Assembly (NCBI GenBank): GCA_014802015.1
Contig: JAAVDB010000037.1
Location: 1-38,872 of the forward strand
Source of the DNA: Bacteroides sp.
GTDB taxonomy: Bacteria; Bacteroidota; Bacteroidia; Bacteroidales; Muribaculaceae
Direction: 5' to 3'
Length of the DNA: 38,872 bases
A program made the position numbers and the translations under genes. This document shows, piece by piece, positions 26,364 through 34,517 of the stretch. The notes under the pieces were generated by a model, which was given only the letters and a program-made list of their open reading frames with translations, was not told the DNA's origin and ran no database searches. Within the stretch, counting starts at the first letter, position 1. Every line of letters starts with the position of its first letter.

Positions 26364-27851
26364 TTATTCAAAAGAACCCATCTTGAGGTAGTTGACCTCG
26401 TCCTGGGTGAGATAGCGCCAGCGTCCGCGGGGCAGATTCTTCTTGGTGAGACCTGCGAAGTAAACGCGGTCGAGCTTGGTGACATGATAACCGAGGTGCT
26501 CGAAGATGCGGCGCACGATGCGGTTGCGTCCCGAGTGAATCTCGATACCGGCCTGATTGCGGTCAGTCTCGGTGGCGTATGAGATAGCGTCGGCATGGAT
26601 GGGTCCGTCCTCAAGTTCGATGCCGTCGGCTATGCGCTGCATGTCATCCTCGGCGATGTCGTGGTCGGTCCATACGTGATAGATCTTTTTCTTGACAAAC
26701 TTGGGGTGTGTGAGCTTGGATGCGAGGTCACCGTCATTTGTGAGCAGAAGCACACCGGTGGTGTTGCGGTCGAGACGACCTACGGGATAGATGCGCTCCT
26801 CACATGCACCCTTGACAAGATCCATAACTGTGAGACGTCCGTTGGGATCGTCGCTTGTGGTCACGCAGTCCTTGGGCTTGTTGAGCAGGATATAGCACTT
26901 CTTCTCAAGCGTAACGACCTTGCCGTCATACTCGACTACATCGCTGTGATTGATCTTGGTGCCGAGCTCGGTTACTACCTCTCCGTTGACCTTGATCAGG
27001 CCCTTGAGGATGTATTCGTCAGCCTCACGACGTGAGCAGAGGCCGGCATTGGCCATAAACTTATTGAGACGGAGCTGTTCGTTAGGATCGGGAATAGTTG
27101 CCTCGTACTCGATGCGTTTGGGACGCGGAGTGAAGCTGCGACCTCCCTGAGGCATGCCGTACTGATTCTGACGGGGACCCTTGTTCTGATAGCCTCCCTG
27201 CTGGCGGTTGTTGTTGTAACCACCCTGCTGACGGGGCTGATAACCTCCCTGCTGACGATTGTTGTTGTAACCGCCCTGCTGACGGGGCTGATAGCCGCCC
27301 TGACGGTTGTTGTTATAGTTGTTGCGAGGCTGGTAACCGCCCTGACGGTTATTGTTGTAGTTGTTGCGGGGCTGGTAACCACCCTGACGGTTGTTGTTGT
27401 AGTTGTTGCGGGGCTGATAACCTCCGGCTACGGGTGTAGCATTTTCTGACTGTGTCGACTCGCTGTTCTCAGCGCCATCCACGGGATTGCCCTCGGTCTG
27501 AGGCACGTGGGGACGGGGCTGGTATCCACCCTGATTGCCGTATCGATTGTTCTGATAGCCACCCTGATTGCCATAACGGTTGTTCTGATAGCCACCGTGA
27601 TTGTTGCCGTAACGGTTGTTCTGATAACCGCCCTGACGATTATTGTTGTAGGGGCGCGGCTGATAGGGACGCTGCGGACGATCACCGTATGACTGCGAGC
27701 CATACGAGGGACGCTGCTGTCCTTCGGTGGAATTTTCAGATGCAGATGAGAAGTCGCCTGACACATTCTCGCGAGCTCCGTCATTGGAGTCTACCGAGTA
27801 AGGGCGCATACTGATACGAGGTCTTTTACCTTTCTTTTCGTTGCTGTCCAT
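26364..27851 (-). CDS. rluB: RluB-like rRNA pseudouridine synthase with long low-complexity N-terminal extension
   Basis: 495 residues. The C-terminal half is a standard RsuA/RluB enzyme: an S4 RNA-binding domain at about 258-305 (RLNKFMANAGLCSRREADEYI) and a catalytic domain with Asp361 in GRLDRNTTGVLLLTNDGDL. It makes pseudouridine in 23S rRNA. The first 240 residues are disordered: about 62-111 carries GGYQNNRYGN repeats, 143-186 has three GGYQPRNNYNNNRQ repeats, and 187-220 has GGYQPRQQGGYNNNRQQ twice. Such Gly/Tyr/Arg/Asn/Gln tails can bind RNA or condense; some Bacteroidetes RluB proteins have related extensions. A promoter lies about 130 bp upstream. Confidence 0.93.
   Translation of the reverse strand: MDSNEKKGKRPRISMRPYSVDSNDGARENVSGDFSSASENSTEGQQRPSYGSQSYGDRPQRPYQPRPYNNNRQGGYQNNRYGNNHGGYQNNRYGNQGGYQNNRYGNQGGYQPRPHVPQTEGNPVDGAENSESTQSENATPVAGGYQPRNNYNNNRQGGYQPRNNYNNNRQGGYQPRNNYNNNRQGGYQPRQQGGYNNNRQQGGYQPRQQGGYNNNRQQGGYQNKGPRQNQYGMPQGGRSFTPRPKRIEYEATIPDPNEQLRLNKFMANAGLCSRREADEYILKGLIKVNGEVVTELGTKINHSDVVEYDGKVVTLEKKCYILLNKPKDCVTTSDDPNGRLTVMDLVKGACEERIYPVGRLDRNTTGVLLLTNDGDLASKLTHPKFVKKKIYHVWTDHDIAEDDMQRIADGIELEDGPIHADAISYATETDRNQAGIEIHSGRNRIVRRIFEHLGYHVTKLDRVYFAGLTKKNLPRGRWRYLTQDEVNYLKMGSFE
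27186..27662. repeat. Tandem coding repeats in the rluB-like N-terminal extension
   Basis: On the minus strand, units encoding GGYQNNRYGN, GGYQPRNNYNNNRQ and GGYQPRQQGGYNNNRQQ recur two to three times each at nearly identical DNA sequence. High DNA identity between units makes slippage and length variation likely. These are inside the reading frame and are not CRISPR. Confidence 0.85.
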
Positions 27852-28185
27852 GATAGTTTCTTAGAATTGGATATGAAGTGATTAAAAATACCGGCCTCGC
27901 GGCTGGTGTGATTAGACGTTATTTATGCTTTTATCTAAACTAAATTATATATTAATGTATAATAATTTAAACACATTTATTGAGCGCAAAGTTAATAAAT
28001 AAATGCGAAATGGAGCAATATCTAAAGCACTGAATTGATATAACTAACGTCTCATTTTATAAAAATATGTTAAAAACGTCATGGCGCTTTTAAACTTATT
28101 CCCATAACCGATGTCTTAACAATAAAACCGACGCCCTGACAGGCTAATGAACGAACAACCAAACAACAAATAATTGAACGAACAA
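27852..28185. other. AT-rich intergenic region between divergent rluB-like and Spy-like genes
   Basis: Over 300 bp without a gene. It contains the rluB-like promoter at 27987-28018 on the minus strand and a leader of roughly 130 nt. I find no clear TAnnTTTG for the plus-strand gene at 28186 and no strong hairpin. Confidence 0.6.
27987..28018 (-). promoter_or_regulatory. Promoter of the rluB-like/asnS operon (TTG -33, TAACTTTG -7)
   Basis: On the minus strand, TAACTTTG at 27994-27987 matches TAnnTTTG, and a TTG at 28018-28016 lies 21 nt upstream of it. Transcription would start near 27980, about 130 nt before the ATG at 27851, a longer leader than at other genes here. Confidence 0.6.
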
Positions 28186-28725
28186 ATGAAAAAGAAAATC
28201 TTAAGCATCGCACTCGTACTCGCAGGTCTCGTAGGCTCGACAGCCATCGCACAGACTCCTTCATCTGATAACTCGTCTGTACAGCAGACCGAGCAGAGCG
28301 TTTCAAAGAAAGATAAGAAAGGTAAAAAGGACAGAGGTCAGCGCCCCAATCCTTTTGAGGGCCTTAACCTGACCGAGAAGCAGCAATCCGAGCTCAAGGC
28401 CCTGAGCGAAGGCGTACGTGCCGAGAGAGCCAAAATCGAGTCAAAGGAGAAAACTGACAAGAAGGAGATGATCGAACAGCGCAAGAAGGACGAGAAGGAG
28501 TATCTCGGCAAGATCAAGGAGATACTTTCGCCCGAACAGTATGTGCAGTTCCTCGAAAATTCTTTCCTCAACAACCGCAATGCCCGTCCTTTCGGCATGA
28601 ATCAGGGCAAGCAGGGCATGCGCCCCGGCAAAGACGGCAAGGGTAACAAAGACGGTAAGAAGAGTCCCCGTGGCGACCGTAAGGGCGACAAGGGTGACAA
28701 ACGCAATGCTCCCGACGCTAAGTAA
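28186..28725 (+). CDS. Spy/CpxP-like (LTxxQ) exported protein with basic tail
   Basis: 179 residues from the ATG at 28186; an in-frame TTG four codons earlier is rejected because MKKKI starts a clean signal peptide (cleavage near AIAQ, about 23). The body (50-130) is helical and highly charged, with LTEKQQSEL and LSPEQYVQFLEN motifs like the LTxxQ repeats of the periplasmic chaperones Spy and CpxP. Residues 135-179 are a Gly/Lys/Asp/Arg-rich disordered tail (GKDGKGNKDGKKSPRGDRKG). A chaperone-like envelope role is inferred from the motif. It stands alone and ends at a strong hairpin. Confidence 0.72.
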   Translation: MKKKILSIALVLAGLVGSTAIAQTPSSDNSSVQQTEQSVSKKDKKGKKDRGQRPNPFEGLNLTEKQQSELKALSEGVRAERAKIESKEKTDKKEMIEQRKKDEKEYLGKIKEILSPEQYVQFLENSFLNNRNARPFGMNQGKQGMRPGKDGKGNKDGKKSPRGDRKGDKGDKRNAPDAK

Positions 28726-28782
28726 CCGAGTCCACACACTCACCCATTCGCTGACTTACACATAATTTTCATCTATAAAGGC

Positions 28783-28820
28783 ATAGCGCCGTTGCTTCGA
28801 ACGAAGCAACGGCGCTATTA
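28783..28820. terminator. Bidirectional terminator between the Spy-like gene and kdgK
   Basis: A perfect 17-bp stem (ATAGCGCCGTTGCTTCG with CGAAGCAACGGCGCTAT, 28783-28799 and 28802-28818) with a tight loop, between convergent genes. It closes the uronate operon on the minus strand. Confidence 0.8.
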
Positions 28821-28851
28821 ACTATATCAGATTGTAATATCAGTCTGAGGA

Positions 28852-29874
28852 TTAGCGCTGTACACGGCCATTAGCGCTACCACCGGCGAGAGCCTTGACC
28901 TCATCTACAGTAACGAGGTTGAAGTCACCGGGGATAGTCTGCTTGAGTGCGGATGCGGCCACAGCAAACTCAAGAGCTTCGCCCTGAGTAGGCATGGTGA
29001 GCAGACCGTGGATGATGCCACCCGAGAACGAGTCGCCGCCACCTACGCGGTCGATGATGGGGTTGATATCATAACGCTTTGACTCATAGAACTCCTCACC
29101 GTTGTAGATCATAGCCTTCCAGCCGTTGTGAGTAGCTGAGAATGACTCGCGGAGAGTAGAGATGACATACTTGAAGTCAAACTCCTTAGCCATAGCCTTG
29201 AAAATGCCCTTGTAGCCTTCGGCGTTGGTCTCGCCACCCTCTACGTCAGCATCGGGCTTGAAGCCGAGACAGAGCTCTGCATCCTCTTCGTTGCCGATAC
29301 ATACGTCAACGTACTTCATGAGGGGACGCATGATCGACTGAGCCTTCTCCTTAGTCCAGAGTTTCTTGCGGAAGTTGAGGTCAACTGACACGGTCACGCC
29401 GTGACGCTTGGCAGCCTCGCAAGCGAGACGGGTAAGCTCGGCAGCCTTGTCAGAGATGGCAGGTGTGATACCGCTCCAGTGGAACCAGTCGGCACCCTCC
29501 ATGATAGCGTCGAAGTCGAAATCTTCGGGATCGGCCTCGGCGATAGCAGAGTTGGCACGGTCATAGATAACCTTAGAGGGGCGCATCGATGCACCGGTCT
29601 CACAATAATATATACCTACGCGCTCACCGCCACGTGCGATGTGATCGGTGTGCACGCCATAACGGCGGAGTGCGTTGAGAGCTGCCTGACCGATCTCGTG
29701 CTTGGGAAGCTTGGAAACGAAGTATGCTTCGTGGCCGTAGTTGGCACAGCTTACGGCAACATTTGCCTCGCCGCCACCCCAGATGACGTCAAAACTATCA
29801 ACCTGGACGAAACGGTGACATCCTGCGGGAGAAAGGCGGAGCATGATCTCGCCTAATGTTACTACTTTACTCAT
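28852..29874 (-). CDS. kdgK: 2-dehydro-3-deoxygluconokinase (PfkB family)
   Basis: 340 residues. The PfkB fold is shown by the N-terminal GGGEANVAV (33-41) and the C-terminal anion-hole motif RVGGGDSFSGG, with Asp281 as the catalytic base. YYCETGASMRPSKVIYDR is typical of KDG kinases. It phosphorylates 2-keto-3-deoxygluconate to KDPG in the cytoplasm, feeding KDPG aldolase. It is the last gene of the kduD-EIIC-kduI-oxidoreductase-kdgK run, 70 bp after the oxidoreductase. No KDPG aldolase gene is next to it, so that step must be encoded elsewhere. Confidence 0.92.
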   Translation of the reverse strand: MSKVVTLGEIMLRLSPAGCHRFVQVDSFDVIWGGGEANVAVSCANYGHEAYFVSKLPKHEIGQAALNALRRYGVHTDHIARGGERVGIYYCETGASMRPSKVIYDRANSAIAEADPEDFDFDAIMEGADWFHWSGITPAISDKAAELTRLACEAAKRHGVTVSVDLNFRKKLWTKEKAQSIMRPLMKYVDVCIGNEEDAELCLGFKPDADVEGGETNAEGYKGIFKAMAKEFDFKYVISTLRESFSATHNGWKAMIYNGEEFYESKRYDINPIIDRVGGGDSFSGGIIHGLLTMPTQGEALEFAVAASALKQTIPGDFNLVTVDEVKALAGGSANGRVQR

Positions 29875-29944
29875 GGTTATAACAATTAAATAAGGGTTAA
29901 GTGATTAACTAATTTGTTTAGCGGACGATTACTGCTCTTAGACA

Positions 29945-31279
29945 TCAATTGTCGTCACGATGACGGTCGTGTGCATCGAGTTCCTCCATCAGTCGCTTGG
30001 CATCGACATATCTGACTATACCTTCGGCCACACGCTTGGCATCCTGCATGGCATGTACCACCGTAGCCGGGCGATTGGTGACATCTCCGCCGGCAAAGAC
30101 TCCGCGGCGTGTAGTCATGCCGTAAGGCTCTTCGCGTGTGAGGACATATCCTTTGCTATCGACATCAATACCTTGTGTGGTGGAGACGATGCGTGAGGCG
30201 GGGACACTGCCTACGGCCATTATCACTCTGTCCATAGGCATTTCCACCGTGGTGTCGCCGGTGCGTACAGTGATGCCGCGCAGCCGGTTACCCTCGCCAC
30301 CTTCGATAGCTGTCACGGATGACTGCCACAGGAACTTGACCCCTTCAGCCACCGCATCGTCATACTCTGAGCGAAGCGCGCTCATGTCGTTGATAGTACG
30401 ATGATATATGACGGTGACTTCCGACGCACCCATACGCAGTGCGGTACGTGCGGCGTCGATAGCGGTGTTACCGCAACCGATCACCGCGATCCTGTCACCG
30501 TCCCCTATCACGACCTCGCGGCGGTCAATGCATCCGGACTGATAGAGACTGACACGGCGGAGGAACCAGATGGCCTGACGGACACCGGGATGGTTGGCTC
30601 CGGGGATGTCAAGTTTCTTGGGTCTGCCTGTGCCGGTACCCATGAATATGGCATCGAATCCCTGTGCAAACAGGTCATCGATGGTATAGTCACGACCGAT
30701 GGTGGTCTGGAGATGGAAGTTCACGCCGAGGTTCTCGATCTTCTTGATCTCACGACGCACCACCTCCTTGGGCAGACGGTATTCGGGAATGCCGAACATC
30801 AGGACGCCTCCGGGCTCGGGTTCCATCTCGAAAATATCGATACTGAAACCTTTACGGGCGAGATCGCCTGCGATGGTCAGACCTGCGGGGCCGCTGCCGA
30901 TCACGGCTACGGCTCCACGCGTCTTCTCGGGAATCGCCTCGTGGGTCAGCCCTGCATCGCTGTCAAAATCTGCGACGAAGCGTTCGAGACGTCCGATGCG
31001 TATAGGCTCGCCCTTTTTGCCGAGCACGCACGAACCCTCACACTGCCGTTCGTGGGCGCATACGCGTCCACAGACGGCGGGGAGATTGCTGCGCGCGTTA
31101 ATGATGGCCATCGAGTTGCCGAAGTTACCCTTGGCAAGCTGTGCGATCCAGTCAGGAATATCCTGATTGATGGGACACCCTTTCCTGCACAAAGGCACCT
31201 TGCAATGGAGACAACGCTGTGCCTCGCGGATAGCCTCCGCGATGGAATAATTTTCTGATACTTCCTTAAATTCGTCCAT
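29945..31279 (-). CDS. GltA/NfnL-like FAD- and Fe-S-containing oxidoreductase in the uronate operon
   Basis: 444 residues. The N-terminal cluster domain has Cys23, 26, 31, 35 and Cys70, 74, 80, 84, an FAD GxGxxG at 128-133 (GSGPAG) and a NAD(P) Rossmann motif in IAVIGCGNTAIDAA. It is a paralogue of the NfnL-type gene at 20968 but shorter by about 40 residues, and it has no NfnS partner or GltB beside it. It starts 12 bp after the kduI stop and is followed by kdgK, so it is within the uronate operon. Its electron partners are unknown; a role in balancing the NADH used by KduD is only a guess. Confidence 0.87.
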   Translation of the reverse strand: MDEFKEVSENYSIAEAIREAQRCLHCKVPLCRKGCPINQDIPDWIAQLAKGNFGNSMAIINARSNLPAVCGRVCAHERQCEGSCVLGKKGEPIRIGRLERFVADFDSDAGLTHEAIPEKTRGAVAVIGSGPAGLTIAGDLARKGFSIDIFEMEPEPGGVLMFGIPEYRLPKEVVRREIKKIENLGVNFHLQTTIGRDYTIDDLFAQGFDAIFMGTGTGRPKKLDIPGANHPGVRQAIWFLRRVSLYQSGCIDRREVVIGDGDRIAVIGCGNTAIDAARTALRMGASEVTVIYHRTINDMSALRSEYDDAVAEGVKFLWQSSVTAIEGGEGNRLRGITVRTGDTTVEMPMDRVIMAVGSVPASRIVSTTQGIDVDSKGYVLTREEPYGMTTRRGVFAGGDVTNRPATVVHAMQDAKRVAEGIVRYVDAKRLMEELDAHDRHRDDN

Positions 31280-31291
31280 TAAAAATGTGAA

Positions 31292-32212
31292 TTACTTCAT
31301 CTCAAGGTAGGTCACCTTGTCCATGTCGCCATAGTCAAGGTTCTCACCGCCCATGCCCCAGATGAACATATAGTTGGATGTTCCGGCTGCGGCGTGGATG
31401 GACCACTCGGGTGAAATGATGGCCTGCTCGTTGTGAAGCCACACGATGCGGTTTTCCTGAGGCTCGCCCATGAAGTGACAAACAGCGTTGCCTTCGGGCA
31501 CATTGAAATAGAAGTAAGCCTCAACACGACGATCGTGGGTGTGTGCGGGCATGGTGTTCCATACACTGCCGGGCTTGAGTTCGGTGAGACCCATCTGCAA
31601 CTGACAGGGGCCCTCTTCGAGAACGTTATTTACAATAAGCTGATTGATGACGCGGTCATTGCTCTCCTCCATCTTGCCGGCGGCAAAACTGTTGGCCTTG
31701 ATAGAGCCTTTGCGTCCGTCGATGGTGATGAGCTGTGTCTTGTAAGCGGTGTGAGCAGTGGTCGAGTTGAGATAGAACTTGGCGGGGTTGGATGCATCCT
31801 TGCTGCGGAAAGTCACCTTCTTGTTGCCGCGGCCAACATAGAGAGCATCCTTGAAGTGGAGTTCATAATCCTTGCCGTCAACGTTGACGATACCGTCGCC
31901 GCCTACGTTGATGACACCGAGTTCGCGACGCTCCAGGAAATACTGCGACTTGAGGGGATCGATCGTCTCAAGTTCGACAACCTTGGTGACGGGAACGACT
32001 CCACCGTATACGAGACGGTCATAGAGTGTGTAGGTGAGATTGATCTTGTCCTGCTCCATGACTTTGGGCATCATGAAGTGTGAACGGAGCTGATTGGTAT
32101 CATAGTGCTTTACGTCGTCGGGATGACAGGCGCGAAGTATTGTGTAATCTGTCTGAGCCATAGCTGAGATTGATATGCCCATCAGGGCGATTGCTGAAAA
32201 GAGTTTTTTCAT
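31292..32212 (-). CDS. kduI: 5-keto-4-deoxyuronate isomerase (KduI) with signal peptide
   Basis: 306 residues. KduI converts 5-keto-4-deoxyuronate (DKI) into the 2,5-diketo acid DKII. The zinc ligands are readable: His224, His226, Glu231 and His273, with the same spacing (+2, +7, +49) as the E. coli ligands. The core aligns from residue 21 with the first residue of the 278-residue E. coli enzyme, so residues 1-20 ([20 protein letters not shown]) are an added, classic signal peptide with an AMA-Q cleavage site. Export to the periplasm is therefore likely, while KduI is usually regarded as cytoplasmic. It follows the EIIC gene by 27 bp. No internal Met gives an alternative full-length start. 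Confidence 0.93.
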   Translation of the reverse strand: MKKLFSAIALMGISISAMAQTDYTILRACHPDDVKHYDTNQLRSHFMMPKVMEQDKINLTYTLYDRLVYGGVVPVTKVVELETIDPLKSQYFLERRELGVINVGGDGIVNVDGKDYELHFKDALYVGRGNKKVTFRSKDASNPAKFYLNSTTAHTAYKTQLITIDGRKGSIKANSFAAGKMEESNDRVINQLIVNNVLEEGPCQLQMGLTELKPGSVWNTMPAHTHDRRVEAYFYFNVPEGNAVCHFMGEPQENRIVWLHNEQAIISPEWSIHAAAGTSNYMFIWGMGGENLDYGDMDKVTYLEMK

Positions 32213-32239
32213 GTTTAGGTATTCTTGATTTGTCGTTGA

Positions 32240-33664
32240 TTAATCCGTAATGTGGCTTGATGCGGGACGTGCTGCTTCGAGGCGTATCATACGGCGGCGG
32301 TTCCACCATACGAGTCCGGCGGTGAAGACTGTGAGCACGCATGCACCTATATATATACTGATAGACTTGAATCCTTCGATGCACCAGTATATAGCGGCGC
32401 CGAGAGGACTGCCGGCAAAGTCAAGCGAGCCGGCAAGGAAGTCGGCGGGAACCTGCACTGCCTTGTCATCGGGATGTGCGAGAGCCACCTCATGAGCTGC
32501 CTTGGTAAAGTCGGGAGCCATCCATGTGACGAGATAGAGCGCAAGCACGAGCACTACCAGACCCACGATGATAGTTTTCAGCACGCTACCCTTGGTGTAA
32601 GGGAGCACGAGCGGGAAGATGTAGAACATTCCCGCAAGCGATGCTAAGGGCAGGAATGCGTTGCCGGGAAGGATGACCGCGATCACAAGCGTAACAGGAA
32701 TCAGGATTATGGATGCCACAAGTGTAGTGGGATGACCGATCACGAGCGCGGGGCTCATGCCGATCGAGAGACCTTTGGCTCCCTTGAACTTACGTGCGAT
32801 CATGGAACGTGTAGCCTCGGAAATAGGCTTGAGACCCTCGATGAACAGCACTGTCACACGGGGGATAAGCTCCATCACGGCGCCCATCTTCACACCAAGC
32901 ATGAGTATCTTGGGGAGATTGTCGACGATAGCGCCCCACGAGTCAAACTGGAGACATCCGATGACGATACCTACCACGATGCCGAGGAAGAGGGGTTCGC
33001 CGGCGATGCCGAACTTCTTTTTCAGGCCTTCGGCATCGATTTCGAGACGGCTCATGCCGGGGATGCGGTCGAGGATGGCATTGATGCCCCAGGCAAAGGG
33101 TACGAAACCGGCACAAAAGGGCTGCGGGATGCTGATACCGTCAACGTCGTGGTAGAATTCCTGAAATTTGGGAGCTGTCACATCGGCGATCACAAGAGTG
33201 ATGATGTAGCAGATGATAGCGGCAAAGAAACCCCAGGCGATCGACTCGGTGGCAAAATACACCACACCGCCGATGAATGCGAAGTGCCAGTAATTCCACA
33301 GATCGATGTTCACCGTACGTGTGCCCCTGATTATGAGCAACAGAATATTGATGCCGAGGCAGACGGGGATGATGAATGCTCCGACAGCGGTATTGTATGC
33401 TACGGATGCAGCAGCCGGCCAGCCCATGTCAAAGACCTGGAGCTGGAGGTGATAGAGGTTAGTGATGGTCTTGAGCGGGTCGGACATCGAGTCGGTAAGC
33501 AACGCGGTGACGATGCCGAGGCCGATAAAGCCGACACCTACCTTGAGACCACTCATCAGTGACTTGTTGAATCCAAGCCCGATGCACAGTCCGAGTATAA
33601 GGAATATAATGGGCATCATCACCGCTGCGCCGAGCGAGATGACGTAAGCAAATACCGCTTCCAT
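32240..33664 (-). CDS. Orphan PTS galactitol-type EIIC membrane transporter
   Basis: 474 residues, about ten or more hydrophobic helices. It opens VISLGAAVMMPIIFLILGLCIGLGF and continues SGLKVGVGFIGLGIV, the typical start of the GatC (galactitol IIC) family; IGHPTTLVAS lies in the C-terminal half. No IIA or IIB domain is fused and none is encoded nearby, nor EI or HPr. It sits between kduD and kduI: its ATG overlaps the kduD stop by one base (TAATG), so translation is coupled. By position it should transport the uronate intermediate, probably without phosphorylation. This specificity is inference. Confidence 0.88.
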   Translation of the reverse strand: MEAVFAYVISLGAAVMMPIIFLILGLCIGLGFNKSLMSGLKVGVGFIGLGIVTALLTDSMSDPLKTITNLYHLQLQVFDMGWPAAASVAYNTAVGAFIIPVCLGINILLLIIRGTRTVNIDLWNYWHFAFIGGVVYFATESIAWGFFAAIICYIITLVIADVTAPKFQEFYHDVDGISIPQPFCAGFVPFAWGINAILDRIPGMSRLEIDAEGLKKKFGIAGEPLFLGIVVGIVIGCLQFDSWGAIVDNLPKILMLGVKMGAVMELIPRVTVLFIEGLKPISEATRSMIARKFKGAKGLSIGMSPALVIGHPTTLVASIILIPVTLVIAVILPGNAFLPLASLAGMFYIFPLVLPYTKGSVLKTIIVGLVVLVLALYLVTWMAPDFTKAAHEVALAHPDDKAVQVPADFLAGSLDFAGSPLGAAIYWCIEGFKSISIYIGACVLTVFTAGLVWWNRRRMIRLEAARPASSHITD

Positions 33665-34458
33665 TACTTAGGCTGTTTGCCGATGTATGCGAGAATACCT
33701 CCGTCGACATAGAGCACGTGACCGTTGACAAAGTCAGATGCGTCCGAGGCGAGGAATACTGCGGGACCCATAAGATCCTCGGGTGTGCCCCAGCGTGCGG
33801 CGGGAGTCTTGGAGATGATGAACTGGTCGAACGGGTGACGGCTGCCGTCGGGCTGAATCTCACGCAGGGGAGCAGTCTGTTCTGTAGCGATGTAGCCCGG
33901 GCCGATGCCGTTACACTGGATGTTGTGCTCGCCGAACTCTGAACAGATGTTGCGTGTGAGCATCTTGAGTCCGCCTTTGGCAGCGGCGTATGCGCTGACG
34001 GTCTCGCGACCGAGTTCGCTCATCATCGAGCAGATATTGATAATCTTGCCGTGGCCCTTCTTGATCATGCCGGGGATGACAGCCTTGGCACAGATGTAGG
34101 GAGCAATGAGATCCACATCAACCACGCGACGGAAGTCCTCGACGTTCATGTCGGTCATGGGGATACGCTTGATAATACCGGCGTTGTTCACAAGGATGTC
34201 GATAGTGCCGACAGTTGCCTCGATGTCGGCAACCATAGCCTTCACAGCCTCTTCGTCAGTCACATCACACAGATAGCCTTTTGCATCGATGCCAAGCTCC
34301 TTGTATGCCTTGAGACCGCGGTCCACAGTCTCCTGACGCGAGCAGTTGAACACGATTTTAGCACCGGCTTCAGCAAACGCCTGAGCGATTGCAAGTCCTA
34401 TACCATAAGCGGCACCTGTGACGAGAGCCACTTTACCCTCAAGTGAGAAATTTACCAT
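33664..34458 (-). CDS. kduD: 2-deoxy-D-gluconate 3-dehydrogenase / 2,5-diketo-3-deoxygluconate reductase (KduD)
   Basis: 264 residues, a classical short-chain dehydrogenase: cofactor motif TGAAYGIG at 14-21, NNAG at 91-94, and catalytic Ser144, Tyr157 and Lys161. In the context of kduI and kdgK it reduces DKII to 2-keto-3-deoxygluconate with NAD(P)H in the cytoplasm; it has no signal peptide. It is the first gene of the operon, with a TAACTTTG -7 element 60 bp upstream. Its TAA shares one base with the next ATG. A gluconate 5-dehydrogenase label is the main alternative from sequence alone. Confidence 0.9.
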   Translation of the reverse strand: MVNFSLEGKVALVTGAAYGIGLAIAQAFAEAGAKIVFNCSRQETVDRGLKAYKELGIDAKGYLCDVTDEEAVKAMVADIEATVGTIDILVNNAGIIKRIPMTDMNVEDFRRVVDVDLIAPYICAKAVIPGMIKKGHGKIINICSMMSELGRETVSAYAAAKGGLKMLTRNICSEFGEHNIQCNGIGPGYIATEQTAPLREIQPDGSRHPFDQFIISKTPAARWGTPEDLMGPAVFLASDASDFVNGHVLYVDGGILAYIGKQPK

Positions 34459-34517
34459 AGTTATATTGTATAAAAATTAGTTTTCAGATATCAGTTAAGG
34501 CAATACATATTTGGTGA

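Noticed and set aside
27186-27662. CRISPR-like regular repeats
   Set aside because: The repeats are in frame inside the RluB-like gene, encode Gly/Tyr/Gln/Asn/Arg units, have no unique spacers of constant length and no cas genes nearby.
30401-31258. 285-codon open frame opposite the GltA-like gene
   Set aside because: The minus strand has all Fe-S, FAD and NAD(P) motifs. The plus-strand reading is compositionally a mirror of them. The same applies to open frames opposite EIIC (32732-33562), nfnS/nfnL (22353-23231) and kduI (31433-32083).
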